DNA of 64,000 bases from Astragalus membranaceus (lineage: Eukaryota > Streptophyta > Magnoliopsida > Fabales > Fabaceae), in assembly GCA_039519185.1 (NCBI GenBank), contig CM076847.1, positions 88,384,360 through 88,448,359 of the forward strand, in the 5' to 3' direction. Every line of letters begins with the position of its first letter. Within the stretch, counting starts at the first letter, position 1. Below the pieces are notes generated by a model that did no database searches, was not told where the DNA came from, and worked only from the letters and a program-made list of their open reading frames with translations. A program made the position numbers and the translations under genes. Positions 33,260 through 46,445 of the stretch are shown in pieces.

Positions 33260-33839
33260 TTTTAGTAATTGTATTCTCTAACTCTAATTTTAATTAAATA
33301 TCAATGATTGAACATGTTTATGACTCCATTCAAGATCACATTATTGAGTATAAGAAAAATAATTAGTCCTTATTAACATTTGGTATTGTATTTCACTTTA
33401 AATTATATTCTCTAATTGTATTTTTTAATATAGATATTTTATGTGCTTATTTAGCATTTTATATGCTTATTTAGTATTCTTATTGTCTATTTTATCAAAA
33501 TTTAATTTTCTAATTTAATTTAAAGTTGATACCCATTTTGGTAATTTTATACCCAAAAACACTTTTGATCTAATCTATCCAAACAACATGATTGAGGAAA
33601 ATCACTTTTTCGGTAAAGGCATCCAAACAAAAATCACGTCACGTTTATCTCACTTTTAACTAAAATCAATTCTGTCAAAATCAATTCTACTCACCACCGA
33701 ACCAAACATACACTTAGTTTCAGATGCTACGCCTATGGTCCCTTATTTAGCATCTAATTGTGCCCTCTAAGATGAAGAATTTCATTTGGCATTTTTGTTG
33801 GGATATCTTTAATTGTTCAAAGAGAGTAGAGTAAGTGAT

Positions 33840-34560
33840 TTAATATGTCAAGAAACTCACTCCTGGAAACATGGAACTATTGCTGATATTTTCCAACCTG
33901 ATGATGCTAAACATATCATTCAAATCCCATTACTTAATGATGGCGGTGATGAATTTGTTTGAAGCAGCACAATTCATGGCAATTACACAGTGAAGAGAGC
34001 TCATTTTTTATGCATGAATTCCACTACTATGTCTCAAAGTCAATCTACTTGACCAAGTAATGAATCACTGGAGTCGCATATGGCACTTGATGGTGCCTCC
34101 AAAATTTAAGTCATTATGTTGGAGATTAGCCCATGATGTACTCCCAGTCCGTGATAACCTGTGTTTGGGGTGTTGAACGTAATTGAGTTTGCCTTTCATG
34201 TGACACACCACGAGAAAATAACTCGCATGCATTCTATGAACGTGATCTTGCCAAATCAGTTTGGAAGGAGCTCAATCTATGGTACTGCATCGAGCAACGG
34301 GTTTTTGGGGAATTTGGAAAGCAAGAAATAAACGGCTTTGAGAAAACACAGGAACAACTTCAAAACAGATTGCATCAATGTCTCTTGATGCTTTATCAAC
34401 TTGGCAATGGGCTCAAAAAAATACAATTCAAGTATTGTACGTGCCGAAACTGAATGGCTCAAAAAAAATGTAGCATCTTTCAAGAAAAGGTTGCAATCCA
34501 ATTTAATGCCACAAAGGCATAAACCATAAACAAGAATAAGAAAATATGTTTGGGGAGAAT
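33840..34560 (+). pseudogene. LINE remnant (zinc-binding reverse-transcriptase domain)
   Basis: Broken reading: YTVKRAHF, then IWHLMVPPKFKSLCWRLAHDVLPV, a Cys-containing CLSCDTP and FYERDLAKSVWKEL, the pattern of the zf-RVT domain at the end of plant LINE ORF2. Several stops and shifts, no RT upstream and no intact 3' tail. A short 34277-34560 stretch continues as decayed LINE tail. Confidence 0.7.
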
Positions 34561-34581
34561 GCTAGAATCCTCAAAAACTAA

Positions 34582-34801
34582 GGGTATGTTTGGGAGGGGA
34601 GGACATATTTTTCAAATCTAAATTGAATAAGCTATAAAATGTCAATAAGCATAAATGAAGTGTAACTAAAATTGTTGTATTGTTATCTATCATGTTATTC
34701 TTTTACTTTTTTAGAATCTCAAATGTATATTAAAATATAGACTAATCTTTTCTAAGCCTTTCCCTCCCCTCCCCTCTCAAAACCCTCTCCCAAACATACC
34801 C
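34582..34801. mobile_element. Tourist-like MITE copy 2
   Basis: 220 bp, ends GGGTATGTTTGG / CCAAACATACCC, TAA on both sides (34579-34581, 34802-34804). Same family as the copy at 15644-15873, with shared inner blocks and scattered differences. Confidence 0.9.
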
Positions 34802-35830
34802 TAAACAAGACAATCAGTTGCAATCATCCATTACCATTTCTCAGTTACATAAGTTTATCACGATACTTGACAAATTCAAAATTAAGGTCCAAATACAAAC
34901 TTTCAAGCCGTCCTCCTGACAGCACACACCAGTAAAAGAAGATAATAATAAAACAAAACAAAAAAATTGTGCCTAATGCATACAAAAATGTTAACCGGAG
35001 ATAGCATCATAAATGAATCTGGTGAGTATAATGCAACTGTACTGAGATCTTAATTGTTGTAATTGCATTAGCTTCTTAAAGATACATGGTTAGAAAACTT
35101 CAACACGCTCTCACATGGATTTCTGGCAAGTGGCAACAGAGAGAGACTTGCTCATGATGGTTCAATCTTTAGCTTAAGATTCACATCTGCAATTTGTGTA
35201 GGTTCTGCAAAATGGAACAAAGTGTAGAGTATTTTTTTTATTAAAAAGAGCGAAATCCAAAAGAATCAAAAAAAATTCACAGAACACAACCTCAATGTAA
35301 AACAGATTTCACGCAGCCAAACTGATAATATGTAGATGTTAACAAATTACAAAAGAGAGGTTAACAAAGAATACTAAAAGCACTTTGCAAATCCTTCCTC
35401 TTGAGTTGAACATGGCAATGCATGTCTAAATTTTGCAATAAGCCATGACCTGTTTGATTAATCAAAATTACGAAGGGGAATGTGCTAATGGCCTCTGTTT
35501 TCAGTTTATGGATGTGGCTCTTAGCCTCATAACCATTGAAAATTTTCTACCATCATTTCTATACATTAAACTCCAGTTTCATTAGTAAAGGCTATTTACT
35601 TATACTAATAAACCAATATTTTTGGTGTAAACTGCATTACTTTGGGAAAATACATGTAAAAGTAGACCTTAAAAGCAACTCAACAGAACTTACTCATGCA
35701 CAAACAAAACAAGAAAAACAGGACGAAAATAATAAGGGGGGAAGTTCAACTACAAGTCAGATCAAGACAGGCTTCACAACACTAAATGTTCAACCCTAAA
35801 CTTTACAAAAGCTTCACTCATCATATATCT

Positions 35831-35873
<43 letters not shown>

Positions 35874-35960
35874 GAAGGAAATTATGTTCGCTTCTAAATG
35901 AAAAAGTAGGAACTGTGACCATGTTTAAGAAAGGAGAATTTCCAGAAACTTACCCAATAG
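34802..35960. other. Region downstream of leucine-tRNA ligase
   Basis: No convincing gene. It likely holds the 3' untranslated region and polyadenylation signals of the minus-strand tRNA ligase gene. An AT microsatellite lies at 35833-35870. Confidence 0.45.
35833..35870. repeat. (AT)n microsatellite
   Basis: About 19 uninterrupted AT units in the 3' flank of the leucine-tRNA ligase gene. Confidence 0.95.
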
Positions 35961-38900
35961 CTATTGAGTTAAAAAGATGGCAGTTGGACTTCCAGGGGAT
36001 GGAGGATTTTGACTTAGTAGAGAAGCCAAAGATCCGGCTTTAGCCACGGCATCCGCATCTGCTGCAGATAAAATTTCTACTTCCACATTTTTTAGACCTA
36101 TTTGTCTCTTGATCAAGTCCAAGTTTTCCTGAAGAACCTCTATTTCGCCAAATGGCAATCTCAAATCCAGGGCTTGAGCCCCGGGTGCAACTGCTTCCTC
36201 CTTCTTAAACCTCAAGAAAGGCATACATTGTTTCTGAATTTGTTTGAAATTGGAAGATTGACCTACAGAACTATGCTGTAAAGCCTCCAATATTTCCGAA
36301 TCTGGAGCAAAAGTTCGAGTATCTCTGTTAAATTTGCTCTGGAGAATACTCAAACACTCGGCTTTCCAACCATCAAACTGTTCATTTACGTATATCAAGC
36401 AGCATGTTACCTTGTTATCTGTCAAAGTCGCAGCTGGAGCACCTTTCTTATTTGTTTTCTTTGAGCCTAGAAGTTGCTTCTGAAGCAACTTCCTTATCAA
36501 AACAATAGAGTCCTGCAGATATTTATTGGAACTCTTGAGCGTAAGATCAGGAGCATCAGCTGTTGGCCAACCCGCCTTCACCACAAAACCATCTTTCTTC
36601 AAAATCTCTCTCCAAATAAACTCAGCATAATGTGGACAGATAGGTGCTAGAAGACGTGTCTGCACATCCATAAAACGCCACACCAAATCATGATTGAAAC
36701 CTCCAACCCCACATGACAATCTATATTCATCTCTAGCAGCTTGAAGATCATAAAAGCCAGTCTTAAGAGCTTCACGAAACATGTAATTGGAGTAATTTTG
36801 CTCAGTTGTTTTCACAGCAATGTTAATCTCATTGGCAAACACTCGATCAGCATAGGTAGAGGGGGGACCAGTTCTCATTGAAGAATCTGCAGGCAGAATA
36901 TCCTCTTCATACCATCCAATCTCTTTGGTGAGACGGAGAATTGCAGCATTTGCTGTCTCAAAAACAAAATTTGCATCATCAACACCATCGCCAGCATCAG
37001 CCAAAGAGAACCGTGTAGCATCAGCAGAAAATTCTTCAATTGCCTGGCGAATAGTCCTGAAATTTCCGGTGGACTTGGACATTTTCTCAGAATTGAGCAT
37101 TATGTGGCCATTGCATCTAAACCCACGAGGCCAATGGCGCTTGGACCAAATTGCAGTATGGTTGTAAATGCAGAAAGTAAGATGATTTTGGATGAGATCC
37201 TTACCAGAAACTCGAAGATCAAATGGATACCAATACTCAAACTCCAGCTTCATTTTTTCTAAAAGGGATGATGAAATATCAGTGGACTTAGGGAAAGGAC
37301 CACCACAAAAAATATAATCCCAGACATCATCAGTCAGTTGTTGAGGTTTGATAGCAGATTCGCTGGATCCATACATGTCACCATTTTGTAAATGGTGTGC
37401 AACAGTGTAATAAGCCATGTAAATGGTGGAATCTGACAAAGACTCGACTAAAAATTGTTCGTCCCATGGTATGCGTGTCCCAAGACCAAATGACCGTGAA
37501 CAAGCCCACTGGTTCAACCAGCTTAGAGTATGCTCAAATCCATGCCGTGTCTCGTCAGAATACAGGCTCATGCTAGACAAGCATTCCTCAGCTAATTTCC
37601 TCCATTCTGATTCCCCATATGTAATATACCACTGATCTGTCAGAGCTACAACACATTCATCACCAGATCTTGACATCACCCGCTTCTCTGGCTCACTGTA
37701 CACAATAGCTTGACCTGGAAGTGCGGTATCAAAAATTCAGTAATGAGGGCAAGAAGGCTAAGGACAATACAGGCACATAGGTTAAAAAAATTAAATACAC
37801 AATATACATGCAAAAATAAAAATTAAGTACTGACAGAATAAACAAGTTTGGCATAGTCATTCAATCATATTTCACCTTTTGCTGCAGCTTAATATTACTT
37901 CTTAAAACATGTTTACAGTATGGTGTGATATTATTGAACGTCAAACTTGTTTATACAGTCAATGTACATTAATTAAACTCAGAAAATATAAATAAATAAG
38001 TGCAAAATTATTTTCATATTTCATCAAAGCATATGAAATATGGTGCTATATCATTTTGAACAATTTAACGTCTAAGATAATTGTATTGTGCAGGAAATAG
38101 AAGCAAGTATTTACGAATTATGAGATGTATAAGATCTTACATATAAAAAAGGTGAAGGTGAGCCTCTTCACTCTTTTAGGTAATTTCCCTTCACCATTAC
38201 CAATGAAGTGGAAGTTTTAAAAAGAATACTAACTTGGAGCAAATAATCCATCTTGGATACAAAACTATAAGAGAAAGTCACGATTTTTTAATATAAATTT
38301 GATCTAAGATTATGAGGTTTAATATAAAATAATGAACTTGTGGATAGGAGACACAGATTACTTAAATAAGGCATATCTGTCAAACACATTTTTCATTATT
38401 TTAAAATGCCGTGTTTATGAAATACGACGTACTATATACCTAGTTACACTATACTGGTATTTTAAAGGGCCAAAATACTCTAAAAGAGTGAAAAGGTCTA
38501 TGACGTCAAATACAAACCTGTCTCCAAAAGCTTGCTCCTAATCAAGGGCTTAGCTTCTTGAACTTTCCTCGTTGCAAATTCTCCGACAATCATTATTCCT
38601 TCAGTGAATCCTTTCAAGTATGTTTGCTTCTTGGCTTCTGCAAGCTTTTCTTTCTCATTCTGACTTTTGATTTTCATCTGCAAGCAAACTGTCTCAGCAC
38701 ACTTACTACCAAACTGCGGAACTTCAATGATAGGCACAATCTCAAACGGCAACACCCATTCATCCTTAATACCATATTTCGCCCTAAATGCCGGTTTTGA
38801 CTTCAAATCATGCAAGGCCATGTAGTCATCCGGAGCATCACTAGGCACACTGGTCACCACTCCGGTGCCTTTATCCATCAAAATAGACAGCATAGGAAGT

Positions 38901-40072
38901 GCATATATAATCTCATTAAACGAAAGAGGCGATCTTAGTGGAAGCCCAATCAAGTCTTGACCAGTGAGCTCAAGCAAGCAATTAGGTTTCTGAGGTACCC
39001 TAGAGTGATTCTGATAAGCAAGGTTAAGTGCCGCTCTCTGTGTGAGAACAAAAACCTCACTTTCATTGATTTCAAAGGCCCCATATTTCCCATCAGGCAA
39101 AACCCACGCATTCGTTTGGCCATACATAGTCTCAGGCCTCAATGTTGCAGCAGCAAGAAAAACGTTCTTTCCCTCTAACACCTTAAACTTATCCGGAAAC
39201 GGTGCTACTAACTCCATCTTAATAATAGTATACTCCTGAGGCTGAACTCCTTCGCCAGTTGCCCTATCATGATCAGCACATGGCTGTCCATCTAAAGGCG
39301 AAAAAATCGTATACCTAACATCCTTAACAACCTTCCCTAAAGACTTCAACTTTCTCATTTGCCACCTAACAAAAGAATCAAAATAAGGATTCATATCAGT
39401 TGTAATAAAAGACCTTCTCCAATCACAACCTAATCCAAATGCCTTAAGATCCTCCACAGCCAATGGTGGAAAATACGAAAGCCACTTATATGGATCCTGA
39501 AACTTAGAAATCTCATCATCAGTTATCCCAACACTCCTCATAATTTGCCATTGATAAACATGTCCACTCGATTTCGCAGCCGCCTTAGACTTCTTCCCTT
39601 TGAATTTATCAGGAGTAGGTTCACTCTCATTACCACCACCGGCAGTCGCGGCTGCGGCGGCTTCCACCGCCGCCGCAGCAGCAATTTCTTGTTCCTCGGC
39701 TTCTCCGGGGAACACCGGAGGATCGCCGAATTTTTGAATCTCTCTAGCGAGTTTATCAGCGGATGCCTTAATAGGCATACCAGTACAGTGAAAAGCGAAT
39801 GGAAGAAGCACATTTGCGCCTCTTAATCTATGAAAAGCTGCGGCGAATTCAAGTTTGGAAAGTGAAAATGCGTGACCTAAATGTAAGTAACCATTCATAT
39901 AAGGGAAAGGGAAATTGCCGAAGAACTTTTCTCCAGGTTCGGGTAACTTATCTCCAGGTTCGGATTTGAAAACTTCTTCCTCTTCCCACCATTTTTGAAC
40001 CTTGATTTCAATGTCACGTAGACGATCTCTACGAGCGAAACTCTTTGAACCTTCAGTGTTACCCGTTGCCAT
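35961..40072 (-). CDS. Leucine-tRNA ligase, cytosolic
   Basis: Two coding exons, 38518-40072 and 35961-37714, separated by an 803-bp GT-AG intron, give 1102 residues, close to the plant cytosolic enzyme as I recall it. ATG at 40072 starts MATGNTEGSKSFARRDRL; upstream in-frame codons include no ATG. The class I HIGH motif is HLGH (residues 64-67, YMNGYLHLGHAF). The editing domain carries AAATLRPETMYGQTNAWVL and GTGVVTSVPSDAPDDY. KMSKS (about residue 728, SEKMSKSTGN) completes the ATP site. The C-terminal part (LRLPFGEIEVL) is eukaryote-type. It charges tRNA-Leu with leucine in the cytosol and edits mischarged tRNA. A low-complexity Ala/Glu insertion lies near residues 125-145. No lesions seen. 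Confidence 0.96.
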
Positions 40073-41174
40073 GTCAGTTAAACCTCGCCAAAAATTCAAC
40101 GCCGAAGCTAAATATCTAAACCTGATGGAATAAAAAAAACAAATAAATAAATCAATAAATGTAGAATCGAACGGTGGTTGAAAAGAAAAGAGAAGAAGTG
40201 GATTTGGGGTAACCTGTGTGGGTGTGCGGCTATTCTACAAATCAACATACATCGAGCAGATGCGGCATAGAGACAAACAAGAAAAGTACAGCAAGGGTTT
40301 TTGTGACCTGCCAGGAAAAAAAACTTACATGAGGTTTTTGTAACATAGATGATTATTTAATTAATAATGGGATTTAAATAATTTTTCAAGGAAAATTAAT
40401 ACGAATGTGTTGAGAAAATTAAGAAAAGTAGAAGAGAAATGAGGACAAGAAATGTAAAAATAAGAAGAAAAACAAAACAAGACACCCGAGTTTAGTGTTA
40501 GAACACTCCTATTTAGTAAGAATAATTTTTGTAAGACATGTAAAAAATACACCGAAAACTGAATTATAGGCACCAAATAACACTGCACCGCATGTGCCTT
40601 CTTTTGTTATTCTTCCTATTCTTACATTACTTTTCGTACTATCCTTTATTTCTCCTAGTGAGAGCACCATCAAGTTTAGATTACTACTAATATGGGAAAA
40701 ACAAGTTCTTTTTTTTTTGAAAGGGGGAAAAACAAGTTCTTTAGAAGCATGAACATGATACCAAAGTTGCACAATCAAAGTTGCACAACATGATATCACG
40801 TTGCATCTGCAGAATAATATTACAAACCAAGAAATAACAACATATTAGTAGTCAATTGAAACACATATTTTCTCTAGAATTAAAAGTGGTTGAATTTGAA
40901 TATGAACAATTCAAAGCATCATGGTTGGATTTTAGAAACAATACAGTTTTTCCTGTCAAAAACTGAACCTGAAAACAAATCTAGCATTGGAAAACTCGCC
41001 AAATCAAAGAATAAGAAAATAAACTTGTTGATGAAACACCTCTTTTTAAACAGAACTATTAGGCAGAATAAGAACTCTAGCATTGTGATATGTATAATAT
41101 ACACCAAAGAGAATTGTACATATGAAACACAATAGCATTTAAAATTGATAAAACATGCATTTACCTCTTTTTTC
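40073..41174 (-). promoter_or_regulatory. 5' leader and upstream region of leucine-tRNA ligase
   Basis: No ORF of note. A possible leader intron runs, on the minus strand, from a CACACAG/GTTACC donor near 40213 to an ATTCCATCAG acceptor near 40120. Beyond about 40330 the DNA is AT-rich and featureless up to the retrotransposon LTR. Confidence 0.4.
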
Positions 41175-41503
41175 TGTACCGTATCTCGGAGTCCATGACC
41201 GATCTGGGATAGTTGGTAGTAGGTAGTCTTGACCAACGGGCTCCGTTCTGATCCGATGTGGGGTGGTACCTGTAAAGACACTCTGACGCTCAAGTCAGCG
41301 GGTGAATTGATTACAGGTAAGAATGTTGGTGAGTGTGCATACCTTAGACACTGTATTTAATGCGTATTTATAGAGTCAAATGAGTGTTTGACCTAATTGA
41401 TCAGAACCATTCGTTCTAGGGTTTAGATCTCGACCATTCATTCATGGACTTGCCATTGGCATTGGGCCTCAGCCACTATAAGGGCGCGGCCCAATCCGTA
41501 ATA
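41175..41503 (-). repeat. 3' LTR of the Tat element (approximate)
   Basis: On the minus strand it holds a TATA box (CTATAAATACGC near 41365) followed by a leader with TGACTTGAGCGTCAGAGTG, a phrase common in plant gypsy LTRs. It ends in ...GGTACA at 41175. A GGGGGGGG purine tract precedes it at about 41504-41511. The start base is uncertain because a clean TG is missing. Confidence 0.55.
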
Positions 41504-41610
41504 GTTGCCCCCCCCAAGTCGGGTCGCCTTGGGCCGATCCTGACTTGTAAGCTCATCCGGGCTTCGTGAAAGTTTTGAATTTGATGTCTGACCTTCGTGG
41601 CGGCCTTCTT

Positions 41611-41802
41611 CCAAAGCCGGGCTCTTACCTTTAGGAGGTTCTGCCCTCAGCTTCGAAATATCCGGGATACAGTTCCAAAGCCGGGATCATACCCATGCGG
41701 GTGTCCGTCCCCAGCTTCGGAATATCCGGAGTTTAGTTCCGAAGCCCGGCTCATACCCACGAGGGTATCTGCCCCCAACCTCGGAGTGTCCGGGGTTTGG
41801 GT
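41611..41802. repeat. Three 64-bp tandem repeats upstream of the antisense gene
   Basis: Units start at 41611, 41675 and 41739 with CCAAAGCCGGG-type strings and contain CAGCTTCG-AATATCCGG. They are diverged by roughly 20-30%. They lie between the LTR and the antisense promoter and may serve either transcript. Confidence 0.85.
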
Positions 41803-42019
41803 ATTGTCATGCCATTATTGCGCGGTGTGAACGAGGCGTCCGTTGGGTGACCCAAGGCGCGTTGATTGACGCACCTGACATTAATGTTGTTTTAATGTCT
41901 GACGCGATTTTCGATGGCGACTGGAGCAATGATGGCGCTTCGATTCACGCGCGCGCTGCTACTGTTGTTGATTGGACGTGCCTTTTCGGCTTCGGCCCAA
42001 TCTATGGACTTTGGCCAAC

Positions 42020-42027
42020 TATATATA
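42020..42027 (+). promoter_or_regulatory. TATA box of the Tat antisense gene
   Basis: CTATATATAGGGG on the plus strand, followed by a CT-rich leader, a likely leader intron (donor GAG/GTTAGT near 42210, acceptor CTGCAG near 42367) and the ORF start at 42414. Confidence 0.6.
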
Positions 42028-43110
42028 GGGGCTCAATCCCCATTCATTTGTTCTGAATCTTTGCTATTCGCTCTGAAAAACGAACTTCACATCGTCTTTT
42101 CGAGCTTCATTCTCCGATCCAGTATCTCGTGGCGAGGGTTTCCGCGTTCCAGTGGAGCGAGATCGTCAGGATACGCAAATTCATTCAACTTCGTCAAGCT
42201 TCGGTTATTCGAGGTTAGTGACTTTGCCCTGCTTTTTGTCTTGGCTTGGACTTCCCCCAGCCTGTTTTTATTCGCATAGGGTGGGGGTCGTCAAGTCAGT
42301 CGGGTTCCGACTTGGTCGCAGACCCACCGCATCGTTCATGCCTGATTTTGTATGCCCCCACTTCTGCAGAACCTCAGGGTTGTCACCGTTGATCGTCCGA
42401 ACATTGCGAAACTGATGAGTTATGTTCCTAATTCTCCGGTGGGTAACCGCCCCGAGAATGCCGAGCCAGCAGAGCCCGAGGTTCAAGAGCATTTGGCGGA
42501 TGAAGACCTTCGGGTTGACGATCGCTCTTCCGAGGTTCCAACAAATGAGCTGATGGAGGAGGACCAACCGAATGAGCATCGGTCCAAAGACTTAGTAATA
42601 GTAGGGTCGGATTCGTCCGAGGCTGACCGAAGTGCTGAAGATCAGGGGAGCACAAATTCTCAAGAGTCTGAGACCATTGAAACTGAATCTGAAGCTGCGG
42701 AGGTTGGATTTGAGAGCGGGGATGAAAGCCGGAACAACGAGAGCGATGTCGACGAATATTCCAGCACCGGGGTCGGACCGGTCGACGTTCCCCTACTGCT
42801 GCCTTTGTTAATCCCCCGCGAATATTCGTGGGTCTCAGAGTCATTATTGGCGACCCGATCCCAATACGAGGCCGGAACCGACATGAGCATATTTATTGAC
42901 ATGATTTCAGGGAGAAAAGGATAGATATGGAATGTGGAGGGTATGGCAATTGACCAACATGCCGCTGTTTGGGCCTCCGCCCTTAAGTTCATCATGTACG
43001 AGACGATTTCCACCATGAACATCCGACCTCCGTTCACCACTCTTCAGCAGGAGGTGTTGGGCACGCTGAACCTGGCCCCTTCGCAACTTCACCCCAACTC
43101 GTGGGCCTTC

Positions 43111-44867
43111 TGATAACTCTATTTTATATAGAGTTATTTATGCATCTAAATCTAAATAATTGCTCAAATTCAAGTAAAATAAGTGTTAAATATAGTTCTA
43201 TAAATAAAATAACAACATTCAAAGCTTTTAAGGGTTAAAAGTAAGACTTAGCATTTTGCATATATATTGGTATGTTTGATGTGTTTGTTCAGTGCAGCTG
43301 CAGTTGGCGCACTTGCACCAGAATACAACAGTGCACATGCACTGGATGCATCTGCACTGGAAACAGACTACAATGCTCGAAGATATCTTAGACCATCAAA
43401 ATGCTCCAACACTCAATGCACCAACATTCGTGGCAGATGATGCACCCGCATTACATTTACGAGTGAGAAATTACTCCAACCTTAGAAAACCCATCCATGA
43501 AGTAACCTCACTCAAAGGAGCCACCTTTTGAGGACATGTGTCAAATCTCTATAGGACCTCTTTACTTTAATAAAGCAATTGTCCAATCTACTTTTGGAGG
43601 CACATGGATTCAAAAGAGGTCAAAGTTTTCTCCAAAGAAACCCAACCATGAAGAAAACTCACTTAGGGACACATGTTAATCCATTATTGGACCTCCCTTT
43701 ATGGTTGAGTGATTGATTTGAATTGCTTTATGGGCTGGAAGGATAAAGGCAACCCTAACTTCATCATCAAGCAAACCCTCACATGAAGGAAAGCTCAACT
43801 TGAAGCCTATATAAAGACCTTCATTCTTCATTTGGAAAAATCATCTAAGATCTTCTTCGATCATCTCATACACTTCAATTTACATTTCAAGAATTTAGTT
43901 TTAGTTAGTTTTTAGATTGTAAGAAGGTAAGGGAGGAATTGACAATTTCTTTCTTCACTTCTACATAGAGGTAGCTTAGTGCAGTGGAATAGTGCACCTG
44001 CATCACTTGACAATTCCATGCAAAGGGAACTCCAACCGTGTAACTCTTATCTTATTGTTTCCTTTTGTTATTTCAATTATATGAATATGACTTCTTCTAT
44101 TTATATAAGCCTTGTGATGACTAGCATGAACTAAACTCTTTTAGTTGGATGTTTTAATCTTATAATGATCTTTTAAGTAAGTTATTGTGTTCATATGTGA
44201 TGTATGCATTTTAGTTCTTGCATGATAACTCTTTCATATTCATCTTTAGAATTGGCCAACTAAAAGTGAATGCAAATCATAAATACAAACATGGTTTATG
44301 ATTAGAACTCAAGAACTAATATGGATAAGTGTTTAATAAAGGAAACTTTGTTAATTCCATGCTAAGACCTAGACATAGGATAGCATAGTCCTTAGGATGA
44401 TACAGTGGGTACTTAAAATACAGGAGTGAACTTATTTAGCATCTTAGACAAGAATTGTAAGAAGGCGAGAAAGGAATTGACAACTTCTCTCTTTACTTCA
44501 AGACAAGGGTTTAAGAGCTTGTAATGAAACTCTGAAGAAAGTGACTAAAAAGCTCAATTCTAATGCAACTGCATCCAGTGCACCTACACCTCATATAACA
44601 CAAAACTCTTAAAAGTGACTTATTTGATAAAGAACATCCCAACTATCATTTTCCTCTGATTTCATACATCTTTTACTTGCTTGTTTATTTTATGTTTGTT
44701 TACATTCTTGTACTCCTACCATATTGTTTATTGGTTACCTTTCACTAGTAAACTATTGATCTTAAAACTTGTAAATTAATCCAATCCCTGTGGGAACGAT
44801 ACTCTACTTTCACTTTATTACTTGTTGTCGACTGTGTATACTTGCACATTATCTTTTTCGCACACCA
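43111..44867 (+). repeat. Solo LTR of Athila type (LTR A)
   Basis: TGATAACTC...CGCACACCA, 1757 bp, with an exact 5-bp duplication CCTTC (43106-43110, 44868-44872). Related to the LTR at 55871-57384 over most of its length. TATA box TATATAAA at 43808-43815. No internal sequence remains, so it arose by LTR-LTR recombination. It carries clusters of TGCA-based words at 43293-43370, 43985-44005 and 44570-44590. Confidence 0.92.
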
Positions 44868-46445
44868 CCTTCCTCCGAGCTTTTGAGTTGGTGTGCCTTC
44901 ATTTGGAGAGGCCGGTGTCAGCCAATTTGTTCTTTCATATTTTCGAGATAAACAGGAGGCATGAGGAAGGATCAAAAGATCGGTGGGAGCATGTTAGCCT
45001 CCGAGCCAAAAGGAACACCAAGATCTTCCAGCCCTTTACCGACTCTCTGAAGGGAAGCTGGAAAGACAAGTTGTTCTTCGCCGAACCTGTGAATGCTGAT
45101 GCCATAAAGTATGTCGGAAAGTACAGCGAGGACGGACAATCCCTGAAGTTCACCAAGTTCCCTATTGGCTGGACTCTCGCCCACTACAATCGGCAGCCCA
45201 AATCTTACACCGTTAGCAAGGGGAGGTTAATTAAGTGATGTGGATAAAGAGACCATGGCGATCCTGATTAACTATACCGATATGATTCCCTACGCCGACC
45301 CCAAGAAGTTCAGTTTCGATACTGCGGCTTTGGTTCAGGCCGGTACCAAATCGGAGGTTTTAAGAGCGCTTGGTAGGGTCGGGCACCGAGATTTTTCCTG
45401 ATTTGTCTGAACTAAATCCACAAGTTTTCTAACTCATTTTCAAATTTGTTTATTTTGCAGATAACATGTCAGCCGCTGACAAGTTCGCTGCCAAGAGAGC
45501 GAAAGCTGAGAGGAAAATCGGTCTGGGCAAAAGCGGTTCTGACGCTCAGCCGACCTCTCGACGTGGGGAGATCCTGAACGTTGCTCCCATCACCATAGTG
45601 ACGGTGGAAGAGTTTGAAGACCAATCCTCCGATCTTCAACATCGAAGGCGGCAGGCAGACTCCCTCCCTGGGAAGGATACGGCAGGAGGACCTTCTCAAG
45701 TTCGGGAGAAAAGAGTCCGTTCTGGGCTTGAAGATTCTCTCGGGGCTTCGAAGAAGATCCGCCACGGGAAAGAAACGGCGAAGAAACGCAAGGCGTCGAG
45801 CTTCCCTATGGAAGGCGAGTTTTTGAAAAAGACATATGAGGAGTACTGCGCCGAGTCGGTCGAAGCTTCAGTGAAGGTCTTCAGGCACTTGGCCGACATC
45901 ACCAGAAAGCGGACATAAGATGCTGAGAATCAGGCCAGGGGTAAGGCCTAAAATACGTTCTTCTATACTTTATCATTCCTGTTTGCTTATGTTTTTGACT
46001 TGCGTTATTTCTCCTTTCAGAAGCTCAGAAAGGAAAGGAAGAGGAAAAGGCCCGGGCTTTGCAGGCTCAGAGGAAATTGGATTCGGCCTTGACTGACTTG
46101 GCCAAAGCCCAGGAGAAGCTCTCCGACCTTCAGAAGGACAAGGAGAAAGCAGAAACGGAGTGGAAATCGGCGGCTGACAGAGCCAAAGATTCGGAACTTC
46201 AACTCGTAGCATCCGAGGCTAAATCAAAAGGAGTGGATGAGGCTAATTTAGCCTACCAAACTCAAGTGACCGAGCTCGAGGCTGAGTTGAAGACAGCCAG
46301 AGAGGAGAAAGGCTCCGGTCCAAATTCTGATCTCCAATCCCAAGTCACCGAGCTTGAAGAAGAACTGAGGACCGCCAAGGCAGGGAAAGAGGCTGCGGAG
46401 TTGGAGGTGGCCGAGACTGCGGAGCAGGCTCTCGAGATGGGAGTG

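Larger units (their letters stand above)
28918..33713. mobile_element. Tourist-like (PIF/Harbinger) element hosting a MULE
   Basis: Ends GTGTCTGTTTGGTTTGG (28918) and, on the minus strand, GTGTATGTTTGGTTCGG (33713) are inverted, with similarity continuing for about 25 bp. TTA flanks both sides (28915-28917, 33714-33716), fitting PIF/Harbinger. Excluding the nested MULE (29301-32809) it is about 1.3 kb and has no transposase. Confidence 0.82.

Noticed and set aside
40073..40099. Upstream start for leucine-tRNA ligase at 40099
   Set aside because: The codon there is TTG; the first in-frame ATG is 40072 and gives the normal N-terminus.
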